44,159 nt of DNA from a bacterium (GCA_029100545.1 JAQXPH010000032.1:1-44159), one strand, 5' to 3'; positions 32,290 to 39,505 are shown, numbered from the stretch's first letter. The notes: a model not told the origin generated them from the sequence alone. Numbers and translations: made by a program.

Positions 32290-32838
32290 ATGGCAAAAGC
32301 ATTATTATTATCAAAGGAAAATATTGTTAAAGGAGCAGTTAAACTTGTAAATAATGATGGTTGGAATAGTCTAAATGCAAGAAGTTTAGCAAAGCAACTA
32401 GGAATTAGTACAAAACCATTATATCGTATTTATAATAATATGGATGAAATTAAAATTGATGTTTTATCAGAAATATATAGGCAATATGATGAATTTATAA
32501 ATAGTAAAATTGATAGTAAAAAGGCTTTACTTACGTTATGTATTGCTTATGTTGAATTTGCTAATGATTATAAGAATTTATTTACTAGTTTATTTTTATC
32601 AGATAATTTGAAATGGAAGAAAATTGAAGATGTTTTTGATGAAAAATGGAATCAATCAACAATAATTAATTTAGTTAATAAACATGGATTTACTTTTGAA
32701 GAAGCCAAAGAATTGTTTTTACATATGTGGTTATATTCAAATGGACTTGCTACTTTAATTGCTACAAATCAAATTAAACTTGATGAAGAAAAAATAATGA
32801 TTAGATTAGTTAAGATTTATAAAAGCCTTGTTAAATAG
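32290..32838 (+). CDS. TetR/AcrR family transcriptional regulator
   Basis: 182-residue DNA-binding regulator. The N-terminal HTH (about residues 8-55) has ENIVKGAVKLVNNDGWNSLN, then ARSLAKQLGISTKPLYRIYNNMDEIKIDVL. The C-terminal helical ligand domain (60-180) is not conserved enough to name a ligand. The neighbouring thioredoxin-like gene starts 38 bases downstream on the same strand with its own AGGAGG, and may be co-transcribed. Autoregulation through the inverted repeat upstream is possible. Confidence 0.88.
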   Translation: MAKALLLSKENIVKGAVKLVNNDGWNSLNARSLAKQLGISTKPLYRIYNNMDEIKIDVLSEIYRQYDEFINSKIDSKKALLTLCIAYVEFANDYKNLFTSLFLSDNLKWKKIEDVFDEKWNQSTIINLVNKHGFTFEEAKELFLHMWLYSNGLATLIATNQIKLDEEKIMIRLVKIYKSLVK

Positions 32839-32876
32839 TAATATTTAGTGTTATAATATTTTATATAGGAGGTAGA

Positions 32877-33431
32877 ATGAAGAAGTTTTTAATAGGAATA
32901 ATTTGCATACTTTCTTTATTTGCGTTTAATGTAAATGCTGAAGAAGTTACTACAAAAGAAAAAGTAAATGTTTATGTGTTCACTAAAGATGGTTGTCCTT
33001 ATTGTGAAAAAGCTAAAACATTTCTTGAAAGTTCTAAAGAAAAGTATGGTAAATACTATGAAATAGTAGAATACCAAGTTTATGATTCATCATGGAATGC
33101 AGACGAAAAACTAATGAACATTATGAATTATGTTGCCGATAAACGTGGTGACAAAGTTGAAGGCGTACCTTATATTGTAATTGGTGATAACTTTTCATTA
33201 AATGGTTATACATCTGAATATAATGATTCTATAATAAGTGCTATTAAAGAAGCTTATAATGATGACGATTATAAAGATTTAGTTGTCGAAGCACAAAATG
33301 AAAATCATGAGGCTGAAGATACAAAAGAAAATGAAAAATCTTATGATGGTCTTATTACTGCCGGTATATTAATCTTAGTTGTTGGTGGCATTGTAGCATT
33401 TATTTGTTTAGCAAGAAAGAAAAATAAATAA
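32877..33431 (+). CDS. Membrane-anchored thioredoxin/glutaredoxin-like protein
   Basis: 184-residue exported protein. The signal peptide (1-22, cleavage near NVNA-EE) precedes a thioredoxin-fold domain (about 28-130). The redox motif is CPYC (Cys40, Cys43) in VFTKDGCPYCEKAKTFLESS, with a cis-Pro in EGVPYIVIGDN. A charged linker (135-155) leads to a C-terminal membrane helix (about 158-178) ending in RKKNK. This gives an extracellular domain tethered by a C-terminal anchor, likely to act on disulfides of surface proteins. CPYC is typical of glutaredoxins. Confidence 0.88.
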   Translation: MKKFLIGIICILSLFAFNVNAEEVTTKEKVNVYVFTKDGCPYCEKAKTFLESSKEKYGKYYEIVEYQVYDSSWNADEKLMNIMNYVADKRGDKVEGVPYIVIGDNFSLNGYTSEYNDSIISAIKEAYNDDDYKDLVVEAQNENHEAEDTKENEKSYDGLITAGILILVVGGIVAFICLARKKNK

Positions 33432-33456
33432 GTCATCTTGAGGATGACTTTTTATT
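33430..33456 (+). terminator. Intrinsic terminator after thioredoxin-like gene
   Basis: AAGTCATC (33430-33437) pairs with GATGACTT (33443-33450), then TTTTATTT. Confidence 0.9.
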
Positions 33457-33488
33457 TGTATAAATATACTTTTATCTACGATATAATC

Positions 33489-33515
33489 CCGTTTTATTTG
33501 GAAAACGGTTTTTAT
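33489..33515 (+). terminator. Second plus-strand hairpin terminator
   Basis: CCGTTTT (33489-33495) pairs with AAAACGG (33502-33508), then TTTTTAT. It lies about 40 bases after the first terminator with no gene between. A TATAAT at 33482-33487 stands just before it. Confidence 0.7.
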
Positions 33516-33549
33516 ATTAACTAAACTGTAGTTGTTAAGAGTAATACAT

Positions 33550-33577
33550 AATAAAAGGATGATTATATATCACCCTT
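33550..33577 (-). terminator. Terminator of the minus-strand surface-protein gene
   Basis: On the minus strand AAGGGTGAT (33577-33569) pairs with ATCATCCTT (33563-33555) with one G-U pair, followed by TTATTAT. Confidence 0.75.
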
Positions 33578-33592
33578 AAAATTATGTAATAT

Positions 33593-34663
33593 TTATTCAA
33601 TATTATATGGATTATTTATATACTCTCTAGTGCCATCTTGTTTTATATAATATTCAGCAATTAAATTATCAGTATTATTTTGTTCCATACTTACACCAGT
33701 TGCAGTTGCATAAAGTTTAACATATATTCCATATCCTACTAAGCCTTTATTTTCAGTATTATAAACTGCTTTAAAATCTTGATAAATATAGGTTTGTGCT
33801 CCATTAGGATATTTTGTTTCATATATTTTTTCAAAATCACTTTTTAATTTAGTAAGATCTTTATCAAATTTATCTTTAGCAGGTTGTTGAGTTTCATCAT
33901 CATCCCATAAATCTCTATTTAATGCACAACTATTTTGTTCATCTCCAACGATTACCGCAAGTGGGAAATTATAAATTTCTGTATTAATTGATAAATCACC
34001 ATATTTACATTCAATAGGTTGAGTTGGTTTATCGATTGGTTTATCATCACCATTTTCATCTTTTATTAATAGATTGACACTTTTTGGTTCTGTACTATTA
34101 CCATTTTCATCTTTTGCAACTAATTTTATTAAATAATTTCCTGGTTCAGTATATGATGAATAATCAATTAAATTTCCATCTTGATCTTTTGATAAATCGT
34201 AGTAATCTATAGAACATGGTTCATTTGAATTATCTGTACAACTTTCTACAAAATCTTCAGGATAGTATCTTTTTCCATAATCAATCTCATAATCTTTAAC
34301 TTCAAAATCAGGTTCTATATCATCGATAATATTAACAATAGTTGTATAATCCTTGCCATCAATTGTAATAATAACATCATAGGAACCTACTTTAGATGTT
34401 GTAAAATTATCTGGGAATGTAATAATAACGTCATTTTCATCATAATTATCAAACTCAGAAAAGAAATCTAGTTTTTCAGGAGTTTTATCGTTAATATTAA
34501 TGTCTAAATTATTATATAATTTAATATTTGCTCTAGGTTTACTACTTTTATTATTTATTACAATCAAAATTATAATAATTAGTACCGCACATACACCAAT
34601 AATTGCTACTTTTACAATTGTTGATTTTGAATTTTTTACATTATCATTAAAAAATTTTCCCAT
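33593..34663 (-). CDS. Membrane-anchored Ig-like surface protein, function unknown
   Basis: 356-residue predicted type II membrane protein. One membrane helix (about 14-38) follows a short cytoplasmic start. Two Ig-like beta domains follow: about 58-115 (KVGSYDVIITIDGKDYTTIV) and about 115-205 (TEPGNYLIKLVAKDENGNST), the usual pattern of bacterial Ig/DUF5011-type modules. An acidic Pro-rich linker (about 205-222) leads to a C-terminal domain with two Cys (IECKYG and NSCALN). Start ATG 34663 is preferred over 34669, as AAGG then has 9-base spacing. I do not recognise the C-terminal domain. Confidence 0.75.
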   Translation of the reverse strand: MGKFFNDNVKNSKSTIVKVAIIGVCAVLIIIILIVINNKSSKPRANIKLYNNLDININDKTPEKLDFFSEFDNYDENDVIITFPDNFTTSKVGSYDVIITIDGKDYTTIVNIIDDIEPDFEVKDYEIDYGKRYYPEDFVESCTDNSNEPCSIDYYDLSKDQDGNLIDYSSYTEPGNYLIKLVAKDENGNSTEPKSVNLLIKDENGDDKPIDKPTQPIECKYGDLSINTEIYNFPLAVIVGDEQNSCALNRDLWDDDETQQPAKDKFDKDLTKLKSDFEKIYETKYPNGAQTYIYQDFKAVYNTENKGLVGYGIYVKLYATATGVSMEQNNTDNLIAEYYIKQDGTREYINNPYNIE

Positions 34664-34683
34664 AATCATCTACCTTCTATTAT

Positions 34684-34712
34684 ATAATATCATAAAAACT
34701 AATTAAAACCAA
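34684..34712 (-). promoter_or_regulatory. Promoter of the Ig-like surface protein gene
   Basis: On the minus strand: -35 TTGGTT (34712-34707), 17-base spacer, extended -10 TGATATTAT ending at 34684. Confidence 0.75.
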
Positions 34713-34728
34713 TAAATTTTTTTATATT

Positions 34729-36177
34729 TTACTTTACTTTTTGATTTTCTCTATTTTTTCTATTTTCTACCGCTTTATAAGCTTCTTCAACATCATTAAA
34801 ATAAATTGTTTTATCTTTTAATTTTTGGTAAGTTTCATTTCCCTTACCTAATATTAATACAATATCTTTGTCTTGTGCAATATCAATAGCTCTTTGAATT
34901 GCTTCATGTCTATCTACAATTATTTCATAATTATTATGATCTTTTTTAGCAGTTGATAAAAGATCATTTATTATATCAATTGGGTCTTCACTTCTAGGAT
35001 CTTCATAGCAAAAAATTGCATAACTAGCATTTTCAAGTACTGCTTGTCCCATAAGTGGTCTTTTAATATGATCCCTTTCACCAGCTGAACCAATAACAAC
35101 TATTGAACGATTAATATCTAAAGTATGTATAAAATTTAGTAAATTATTTATACCATTTGGTGTGTGTGCATAATCTACCATTACATAGTATGGTGTATTT
35201 GTATTAAGCATTTCAAGTCGACCATCAACGTATATATTTTTTATATTTTTTTCTAAATCTTCAAACTTGTATCCTAATTTTAAGCAAACTAGTAATCCAC
35301 ATGCTAAATTATATACATTAAATTCTCCTAATAATGGACTGCTTATTTTATATTCTTTATTTTCAAATATATATACAATATCAGTATGGTCAGGATAAAT
35401 TGTATAGTCTTTTATTTGCAAAGTGTTATCTTTTTCCTTTCCATATGTGACAACTTTACCATTGCATGCTTTTTTACATTTTTCGTATTCTTCATCATCA
35501 TGATTTAATACACAATAACCATCTTTTTTTGTTTGTTTAAATAATTGACATTTACAATCAATATAGTTTTCGTAAGTTCCATGACTATTTAGATGCTCTT
35601 TTGTAATATTTGTAATTCCTGAAATGTCAAATTCAATACCGTCAAGCCTATTTCTAAAAAATGCTTCACTACTTGTTTCCATTGAACAATATTTACAACC
35701 ATTTTTTTCAAATTCATTAAAATATTTATATAATTTATGACATTCTGGTGTAGTATTATCAGTATCTCCTTTAATATCTCCATAACTATATCCATTTGTT
35801 CCTATATATCCACAGTTATTTTTACCAAGAAGTGTTTGTATAATAGTGGTTGTACTAGTTTTGCCATCTGTACCTGTTATTCCTATCATTGTTAATTTCT
35901 TATCTGGAAAATCATATAATTCTTTAGATAGTCTATGTAATTCTTTATTAGGATCTTCAACTATTATTACTGGAACGTCTTTTTTTCCTACATCATGACT
36001 AGCCACAATTGCACTGGCACCATTTTTTATTGCTTCATTAATAAAATTATGTCTGTCAGTATTAACACCTTTAATACATACAAAAACATCACCTTTATTA
36101 ATTTGTTTGGAATTAATAGATATACCATATATTTCAGTATGATAATTAGTATCATATAATTCACTTAATTTTTTCAT
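34729..36177 (-). CDS. murE: UDP-N-acetylmuramoyl-dipeptide ligase MurE
   Basis: 482-residue Mur ligase that adds the third amino acid of the peptidoglycan stem peptide. N-terminal UDP-binding domain (DVFVCIKGVNTDRHNFINEA), ATP loop GITGTDGKTSTTT, central motifs ETSSEAFFRNRLDGIEFD and NITKEHLNSHGTYENY, and C-terminal VMVDYAHTPNGI are present. The specificity loop is EDPRSEDP, close to the DNPR motif of diaminopimelate-adding enzymes, not DNPA of lysine-adding ones. The start ATG 36177 was chosen because MKKLSEL matches the family start, but the ribosome-binding site (TGGTGA) is weak. Confidence 0.93.
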   Translation of the reverse strand: MKKLSELYDTNYHTEIYGISINSKQINKGDVFVCIKGVNTDRHNFINEAIKNGASAIVASHDVGKKDVPVIIVEDPNKELHRLSKELYDFPDKKLTMIGITGTDGKTSTTTIIQTLLGKNNCGYIGTNGYSYGDIKGDTDNTTPECHKLYKYFNEFEKNGCKYCSMETSSEAFFRNRLDGIEFDISGITNITKEHLNSHGTYENYIDCKCQLFKQTKKDGYCVLNHDDEEYEKCKKACNGKVVTYGKEKDNTLQIKDYTIYPDHTDIVYIFENKEYKISSPLLGEFNVYNLACGLLVCLKLGYKFEDLEKNIKNIYVDGRLEMLNTNTPYYVMVDYAHTPNGINNLLNFIHTLDINRSIVVIGSAGERDHIKRPLMGQAVLENASYAIFCYEDPRSEDPIDIINDLLSTAKKDHNNYEIIVDRHEAIQRAIDIAQDKDIVLILGKGNETYQKLKDKTIYFNDVEEAYKAVENRKNRENQKVK

Positions 36178-36291
36178 AATATTCACCACACATTCATTAT
36201 ACATTAAATTATTTTTAAAAAAAAGATACAAAATCTTTGATCTAGAAATAATCAAAAATTAATGTTTTTAATCTTAATAAAATAATTTTAC

Positions 36292-36320
36292 TTGTAATAT
36301 AACCTTAAATATGGTATTAT
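36292..36320 (+). promoter_or_regulatory. Promoter of rplK-rplA
   Basis: -35 TTGTAA (36292-36297), 17-base spacer, extended -10 TGGTATTAT (36312-36320). Start near 36327. Confidence 0.78.
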
Positions 36321-36325
36321 CATTT

Positions 36326-36377
36326 TGCAATTTATATTGCATTGGTGGAAGGGAAAAAGCGGATGCCCATACCACCA
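36326..36377 (+). promoter_or_regulatory. Structured leader of rplK-rplA, candidate L1 autoregulatory site
   Basis: Two hairpins in the 5' leader. TGCAAT (36326-36331) pairs with ATTGCA (36336-36341). TGGTGG (36343-36348) pairs with CCACCA (36372-36377), with an internal GGG (36351-36353) pairing CCC (36366-36368) and unpaired AA / ATA between the stems. A GGTGG-AAGGG ... GATGCCC hairpin before rplK resembles L1-binding leaders; direct binding is not shown. Confidence 0.6.
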
Positions 36378-36409
36378 CATGAAAAAATATTTTATAGGAG
36401 GTGTTTTTC

Positions 36410-37006
36410 GTGGCAAAAGAAGTCGTAAAGAGAATTAAACTACAACTTGAAGCAGGAAAAGCTACACCAGCTCCACCAGTTGGAACTGTATTAGGACCTG
36501 CAGGAGTTAATTTACAAGATTTTTGTTCTAAATTTAATGATGCAACTCGTGATAAAATGGGCGATGTTGTTCCTTGTGAAATATCAATTTATGATGATCG
36601 TTCATTTGATTTCGTTCTTAAAACTCCACCAGCTGCATTCTTAATAAAAAAAGCAGCTAAGTTACAAAAAGCTAGTAGTAAAGGTGCTAATGAAATCGTT
36701 GCTACAATTTCAAAAGAAGATTTAAGAAAAATTGCTGAAACTAAATTACCTGATCTTAATGCGTATGATATTGATAGTGCAATGAAGATTATTGAAGGTA
36801 CTGCAAGAAATATGGGTGTTGCTATAAAAGGAGTAAATGACGCTGAACTTGCAGAACAAGCTGCAGAAGCAAAAGCAGAAGAAATTGAAAGAGCAAAAAG
36901 AGATGCAGAACTTGCTGAAATGGAAGCAGAAGCTAAAGAAGAAAGTAATGCATCTGAAGTTGAAGTTATTGGTTCAAAAGATAACGAAGAAACTGAAGAA
37001 AATTAA
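36410..37006 (+). CDS. rplK: 50S ribosomal protein L11 with acidic C-terminal extension
   Basis: 198-residue L11, against about 141 in most bacteria. Residues 1-141 are a normal L11: KLQLEAGKATPAPPVGTVLG, the GTPase-centre region FVLKTPPAAFLIKKAA and the C-terminal MKIIEGTARNMGV. Residues 142-198 form an Ala/Glu/Lys-rich helix (NDAELAEQAAEAKAEEIER) and an acidic tail ending ETEEN. The start is GTG 36410, since GTG 36401 falls inside TAGGAGGTG. Forms the base of the GTPase-associated stalk with L10 and L12. rplA follows by 46 bases. Confidence 0.95.
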   Translation: MAKEVVKRIKLQLEAGKATPAPPVGTVLGPAGVNLQDFCSKFNDATRDKMGDVVPCEISIYDDRSFDFVLKTPPAAFLIKKAAKLQKASSKGANEIVATISKEDLRKIAETKLPDLNAYDIDSAMKIIEGTARNMGVAIKGVNDAELAEQAAEAKAEEIERAKRDAELAEMEAEAKEESNASEVEVIGSKDNEETEEN

Positions 37007-37052
37007 TAATATAATAAATTATCCGCTAATAAACCACAGTTAGGAGGAAAAT

Positions 37053-37751
37053 ATGAAAAAGTTTGGAAAAAAATATGTGGAAGCATCTAAAAATGTTGAT
37101 AAATCTAAATTATATTCAGTTGAAGATGCAGTTAAACTTGTTAAAGAAACATCTGTTACTAAATTCGATAGTACTATAGATGTAGCAATAAAACTAAATG
37201 TTGATCCCAAAAAAGCTGATCAAATGCTTCGTGGATCATTAGTTTTACCAAACGGAACTGGTAAAACTAAAAAAATACTAGTTTTAGCTAAAGGTGAACA
37301 AGCTAATATTGCAAAAGACTTAGGAGCTGATTATGTTGGAGATAAAGATTTAATAGACAAAATTAAAACTGAGAATTGGTTTGATTTTGATATTATAGTT
37401 GCTACTCCAGAAATGATGCCTGAAGTTGGTAAAATTGGTAATATTTTAGGCCCAAGAGGTTTAATGCCAAATCCAAAAACTGGTACCGTAACACCTAAAG
37501 TTGAAAATGTAATCAAAGATATTAAAAAAGGTATGATTGAATATAGAACTGATAGCTATGGTAATATTCATACTGTAGTTGGAAAAGTATCATTTGCTGA
37601 AAATGCACTTGAAGAAAATTTAAAATATATTGTTTCTACTATTGCTAAAACTAAACCTACTTCAGTAAAAGGAACATTTATTCAAGGTATTAGTATATCT
37701 TCTACAATGGGCCCAGGAATTAAAGTAGATAAAAATTCTTTTGACATTTAG
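37053..37751 (+). CDS. rplA: 50S ribosomal protein L1
   Basis: 232-residue L1, which forms the L1 stalk controlling deacylated tRNA release and also represses rplK-rplA translation in many bacteria. Signatures: SVEDAVKLVKETS, the central LMPNPKTGTVT, GKVSFAENALEENLKYIV and FIQGISISSTMGPGIKVD. Normal length. AGGAGG precedes the start. Its last codons also serve as the -35 box of the rplJL promoter. Confidence 0.97.
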   Translation: MKKFGKKYVEASKNVDKSKLYSVEDAVKLVKETSVTKFDSTIDVAIKLNVDPKKADQMLRGSLVLPNGTGKTKKILVLAKGEQANIAKDLGADYVGDKDLIDKIKTENWFDFDIIVATPEMMPEVGKIGNILGPRGLMPNPKTGTVTPKVENVIKDIKKGMIEYRTDSYGNIHTVVGKVSFAENALEENLKYIVSTIAKTKPTSVKGTFIQGISISSTMGPGIKVDKNSFDI

Positions 37752-37769
37752 TAAGAAATAAAATATAAT
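37741..37769 (+). promoter_or_regulatory. Consensus promoter of rplJ-rplL
   Basis: -35 TTGACA (37741-37746), 17-base spacer, -10 TATAAT (37764-37769): a perfect consensus. The -35 overlaps the last rplA codons (Phe-Asp-Ile). Start near 37776. Confidence 0.88.
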
Positions 37770-37777
37770 ATAGATTA

Positions 37778-37854
37778 GAAAAAACGAAGAGCCAAAGACA
37801 GTAGGTGTTGTAAGACTTAATTTCCTACCGAGGGGAAAGTTAACTTTTAATATA
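37778..37854 (+). terminator. Attenuator terminator of rplJ-rplL
   Basis: AAACTTCCC (37854-37862) pairs with GGGAAGTTT (37866-37874), then T run to 37877; the span is therefore 37854-37878. The left arm is shared with the antiterminator pairing, so L10 binding can switch the fold. Confidence 0.88.
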
Positions 37855-37864
37855 AACTTCCCCA
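37780..37864 (+). promoter_or_regulatory. L10 leader (ribosomal protein L10/L12 autoregulatory RNA)
   Basis: Contains the conserved L10-leader core: GCCAAAGACAGTAGGTG (37791-37807) and TTAATTTCCTACCGAGG (37817-37833), where GTAGG pairs with CCTAC. This folds as the rRNA-like kink-turn hairpin bound by L10(L12)4. Downstream, GGGGAAAGTT (37832-37841) can pair with AACTTCCCC (37855-37863), an antiterminator excluding the terminator. Confidence 0.92.
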
Positions 37865-37900
37865 TGGGAAGTTTTTTCTAAAATAAAATAAGGAGGAAAA

Positions 37901-38401
37901 ATGGCAAGCGAAAAAATTCTAAATGAGAAGAAACAAATTGTAAGTGAAATTGTTGATAAAATTAAAAACAGTGAATCTGTTATATTATTTCAATATCAAG
38001 GGCTTACTGTAAGTGAACTTACTGAACTTAGAAATAAACTAAAAGAAGTAAATAGTGAAGTTAGAGTATATAAAAATACTATGTTAAAACTTGCATGTGA
38101 TGAACTTAATATTAATATTGATGATTTCCTTGAAGGACCAAATGCTATTTTATTTGGAACTGATTTATTAGAACCAGTTAAAATTATTTCAAATTATGCT
38201 AAAGACCATAATAAATTAGACATTCGTGTTGGTATTTTAAGTGGTAATGTTGCAGAAAAAGATGTAATTAAAGAATACGCATCAATCCCATCAAGAGAAG
38301 GATTATTAACAATGCTTGCAAGTGGAATGATTGCTTATGTAAGAGATTTAAGTATTGCACTTAATCTTTATGCCGAAAAAATGGAAGGAGAGGAAAAATA
38401 A
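37901..38401 (+). CDS. rplJ: 50S ribosomal protein L10
   Basis: 166-residue L10, which anchors L7/L12 dimers on the ribosome and binds its own leader. N-terminal domain (LNEKKQIVSEIVDKIKNSES, FQYQGLTVSELTELRNKLKE, VRVYKNTMLKLA) and the C-terminal helix for L12 binding are present. Normal length. The stop overlaps the rplL start by 1 base (TAATG), so the two are coupled. Made only if the attenuator upstream is read through. Confidence 0.97.
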   Translation: MASEKILNEKKQIVSEIVDKIKNSESVILFQYQGLTVSELTELRNKLKEVNSEVRVYKNTMLKLACDELNINIDDFLEGPNAILFGTDLLEPVKIISNYAKDHNKLDIRVGILSGNVAEKDVIKEYASIPSREGLLTMLASGMIAYVRDLSIALNLYAEKMEGEEK

Positions 38402-38766
38402 TGGCAAAATTAACAAAAGATGAATTTATTAGTTCATTAAAGGAAATGACTATTCTTGAAGTTAAAGAATTAGTTGATGCAATGAAAGAAGAATTTGGTA
38501 TTGATCCAACTGCTGTAGCAGTAGCAGCTGCTCCTGCTGAAGCTAAAGAAGAAGGACCAAGTACTAAAACAGTTGTATTAAAATCTGCTGGTGGAAATAA
38601 AATTGCAGTTATTAAAATCATTAAAGAACTTACAGGTTTAGGATTAGTTGAAGCTAAAGCTTTAGCAGATAAAGGTGGAAATATTAAAGAAAATATTCCT
38701 GCTGCAGATGCTGAAAGTATTAAAGCACAATTAACTGAAGCTGGCGCTGAAGTTGAATTAGCGTAA
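38401..38766 (+). CDS. rplL: 50S ribosomal protein L7/L12
   Basis: 121-residue stalk protein that recruits translation GTPases. N-terminal dimerisation domain (1-35), an Ala-rich hinge (AVAVAAAPAEAKEE) and C-terminal domain with KIAVIKIIKELTGLGLVEAKALAD are all typical. Translation coupled to rplJ. Ends at an intrinsic terminator; rpoB does not follow, unlike the usual bacterial order. Confidence 0.98.
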   Translation: MAKLTKDEFISSLKEMTILEVKELVDAMKEEFGIDPTAVAVAAAPAEAKEEGPSTKTVVLKSAGGNKIAVIKIIKELTGLGLVEAKALADKGGNIKENIPAADAESIKAQLTEAGAEVELA

Positions 38767-38767
38767 A

Positions 38768-38794
38768 TAAAAAAGGCTTAGATGCCTTTTTTTA
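38768..38794 (+). terminator. Intrinsic terminator of rplJ-rplL
   Basis: AAAAGGC (38771-38777) pairs with GCCTTTT (38784-38790), followed by T run. Confidence 0.92.
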
Positions 38795-38823
38795 TTGAAA
38801 TAATTTGCTAATTATTTTATACT
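38795..38823 (+). promoter_or_regulatory. Promoter of two small membrane-protein genes
   Basis: -35 TTGAAA (38795-38800), 17-base spacer, -10 TATACT (38818-38823). GGTGG at 38830-38834 serves ATG 38842. Confidence 0.8.
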
Positions 38824-38841
38824 AATATTGGTGGTTAATAA

Positions 38842-39144
38842 ATGGAAAATGATAACAAATTAAAAAAAGTTATTAGTATAAAAAGATTATTATTAATAAT
38901 TTTGGCTTTAATTTTAATATGGTTTGGTTTTACATCATATGAATATTATCGTGTTAAAACAGATAAAAAACCACTTATTTGTCTTAACAAAAAGGAAATA
39001 AATGAAAATGATAATGAAAAATCTACGATGTGTTATGGTTTGTTTTATAAATATAAGGAATATTATTATAAAAAATCTGGTAGTATAACAGGAAGAGAAT
39101 TTGCTTTATTTTTTATGGCAATGGATCGAAATAATGATTGGTAG
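38842..39144 (+). CDS. Small single-pass membrane protein, unknown
   Basis: 100-residue protein with a basic cytoplasmic start, one membrane helix (about 15-33) and an outside domain of about 65 residues. The outside part has two Cys (LICLNK and TMCYGL) that could form a disulfide, and a Tyr/Lys-rich stretch (YKYKEYYYKKSG). I do not recognise a family. It has its own promoter and is followed 7 bases later by another small membrane protein. Together they sit where rpoB and rpoC are usually found. Confidence 0.65.
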   Translation: MENDNKLKKVISIKRLLLIILALILIWFGFTSYEYYRVKTDKKPLICLNKKEINENDNEKSTMCYGLFYKYKEYYYKKSGSITGREFALFFMAMDRNNDW

Positions 39145-39151
39145 GTAGCAA

Positions 39152-39505
39152 ATGAAATTAAATAATAAAGGATGGGGTCTTAATACTTTATTAATTATTA
39201 GTGCTTGTTTATTTTTGTTTTTACTTATAGCAGCATATTATATTTATGTTTTATATGGCTCGTTTAATAATAATAATTATTATAAAGTACTTGAAGAAAA
39301 ATTAGTTGATAGTGCTAAAAAATATAATTCTAAAAGTAAAATTAGTTATAATAAATTAAAAGAGTTAGGATATATTAACAATTTAAAAGATGAAAACAAT
39401 AATGAATGTGATGGTTATGTATCATACGATAATAATACATATACAGCATATATTAATTGTGAAAATTATATTACAGATGGATATTATGCAAATAAAAATA
39501 AGTAA
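39152..39505 (+). CDS. Small membrane protein, possibly pseudopilin-like
   Basis: 117-residue protein with an N-terminal hydrophobic helix (about 12-34) preceded by MKLNNKGWG, loosely like a prepilin leader (KG then hydrophobic). The exported part has a helix (YYKVLEEKLVDSAKKYNSK) and a Cys pair in NECDGYV and INCENY, a layout seen in minor pseudopilins. There are no pilus assembly genes nearby, so this is only a resemblance. The ribosome-binding site is weak, and it probably depends on the gene 7 bases upstream. Confidence 0.55.
   Translation: MKLNNKGWGLNTLLIISACLFLFLLIAAYYIYVLYGSFNNNNYYKVLEEKLVDSAKKYNSKSKISYNKLKELGYINNLKDENNNECDGYVSYDNNTYTAYINCENYITDGYYANKNK

Noticed and set aside
33482-33515. 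TATAAT followed by a hairpin and U tract, as a possible small RNA
   Set aside because: The transcript would start inside the hairpin (near 33494), so the RNA would lack one stem arm. No good -35 is present. More simply a second terminator.
37662-37865. Minus-strand 67-residue frame over the L10 leader
   Set aside because: It covers a well-matched RNA leader and its terminator, which explain the sequence; there is no promoter or ribosome-binding site for it.
37854-37878. Coordinates of the rplJL attenuator feature
   Set aside because: Not a rejected signal but a correction: the attenuator terminator entry should be read as 37854-37878 on the plus strand; its listed end value is a typing error.
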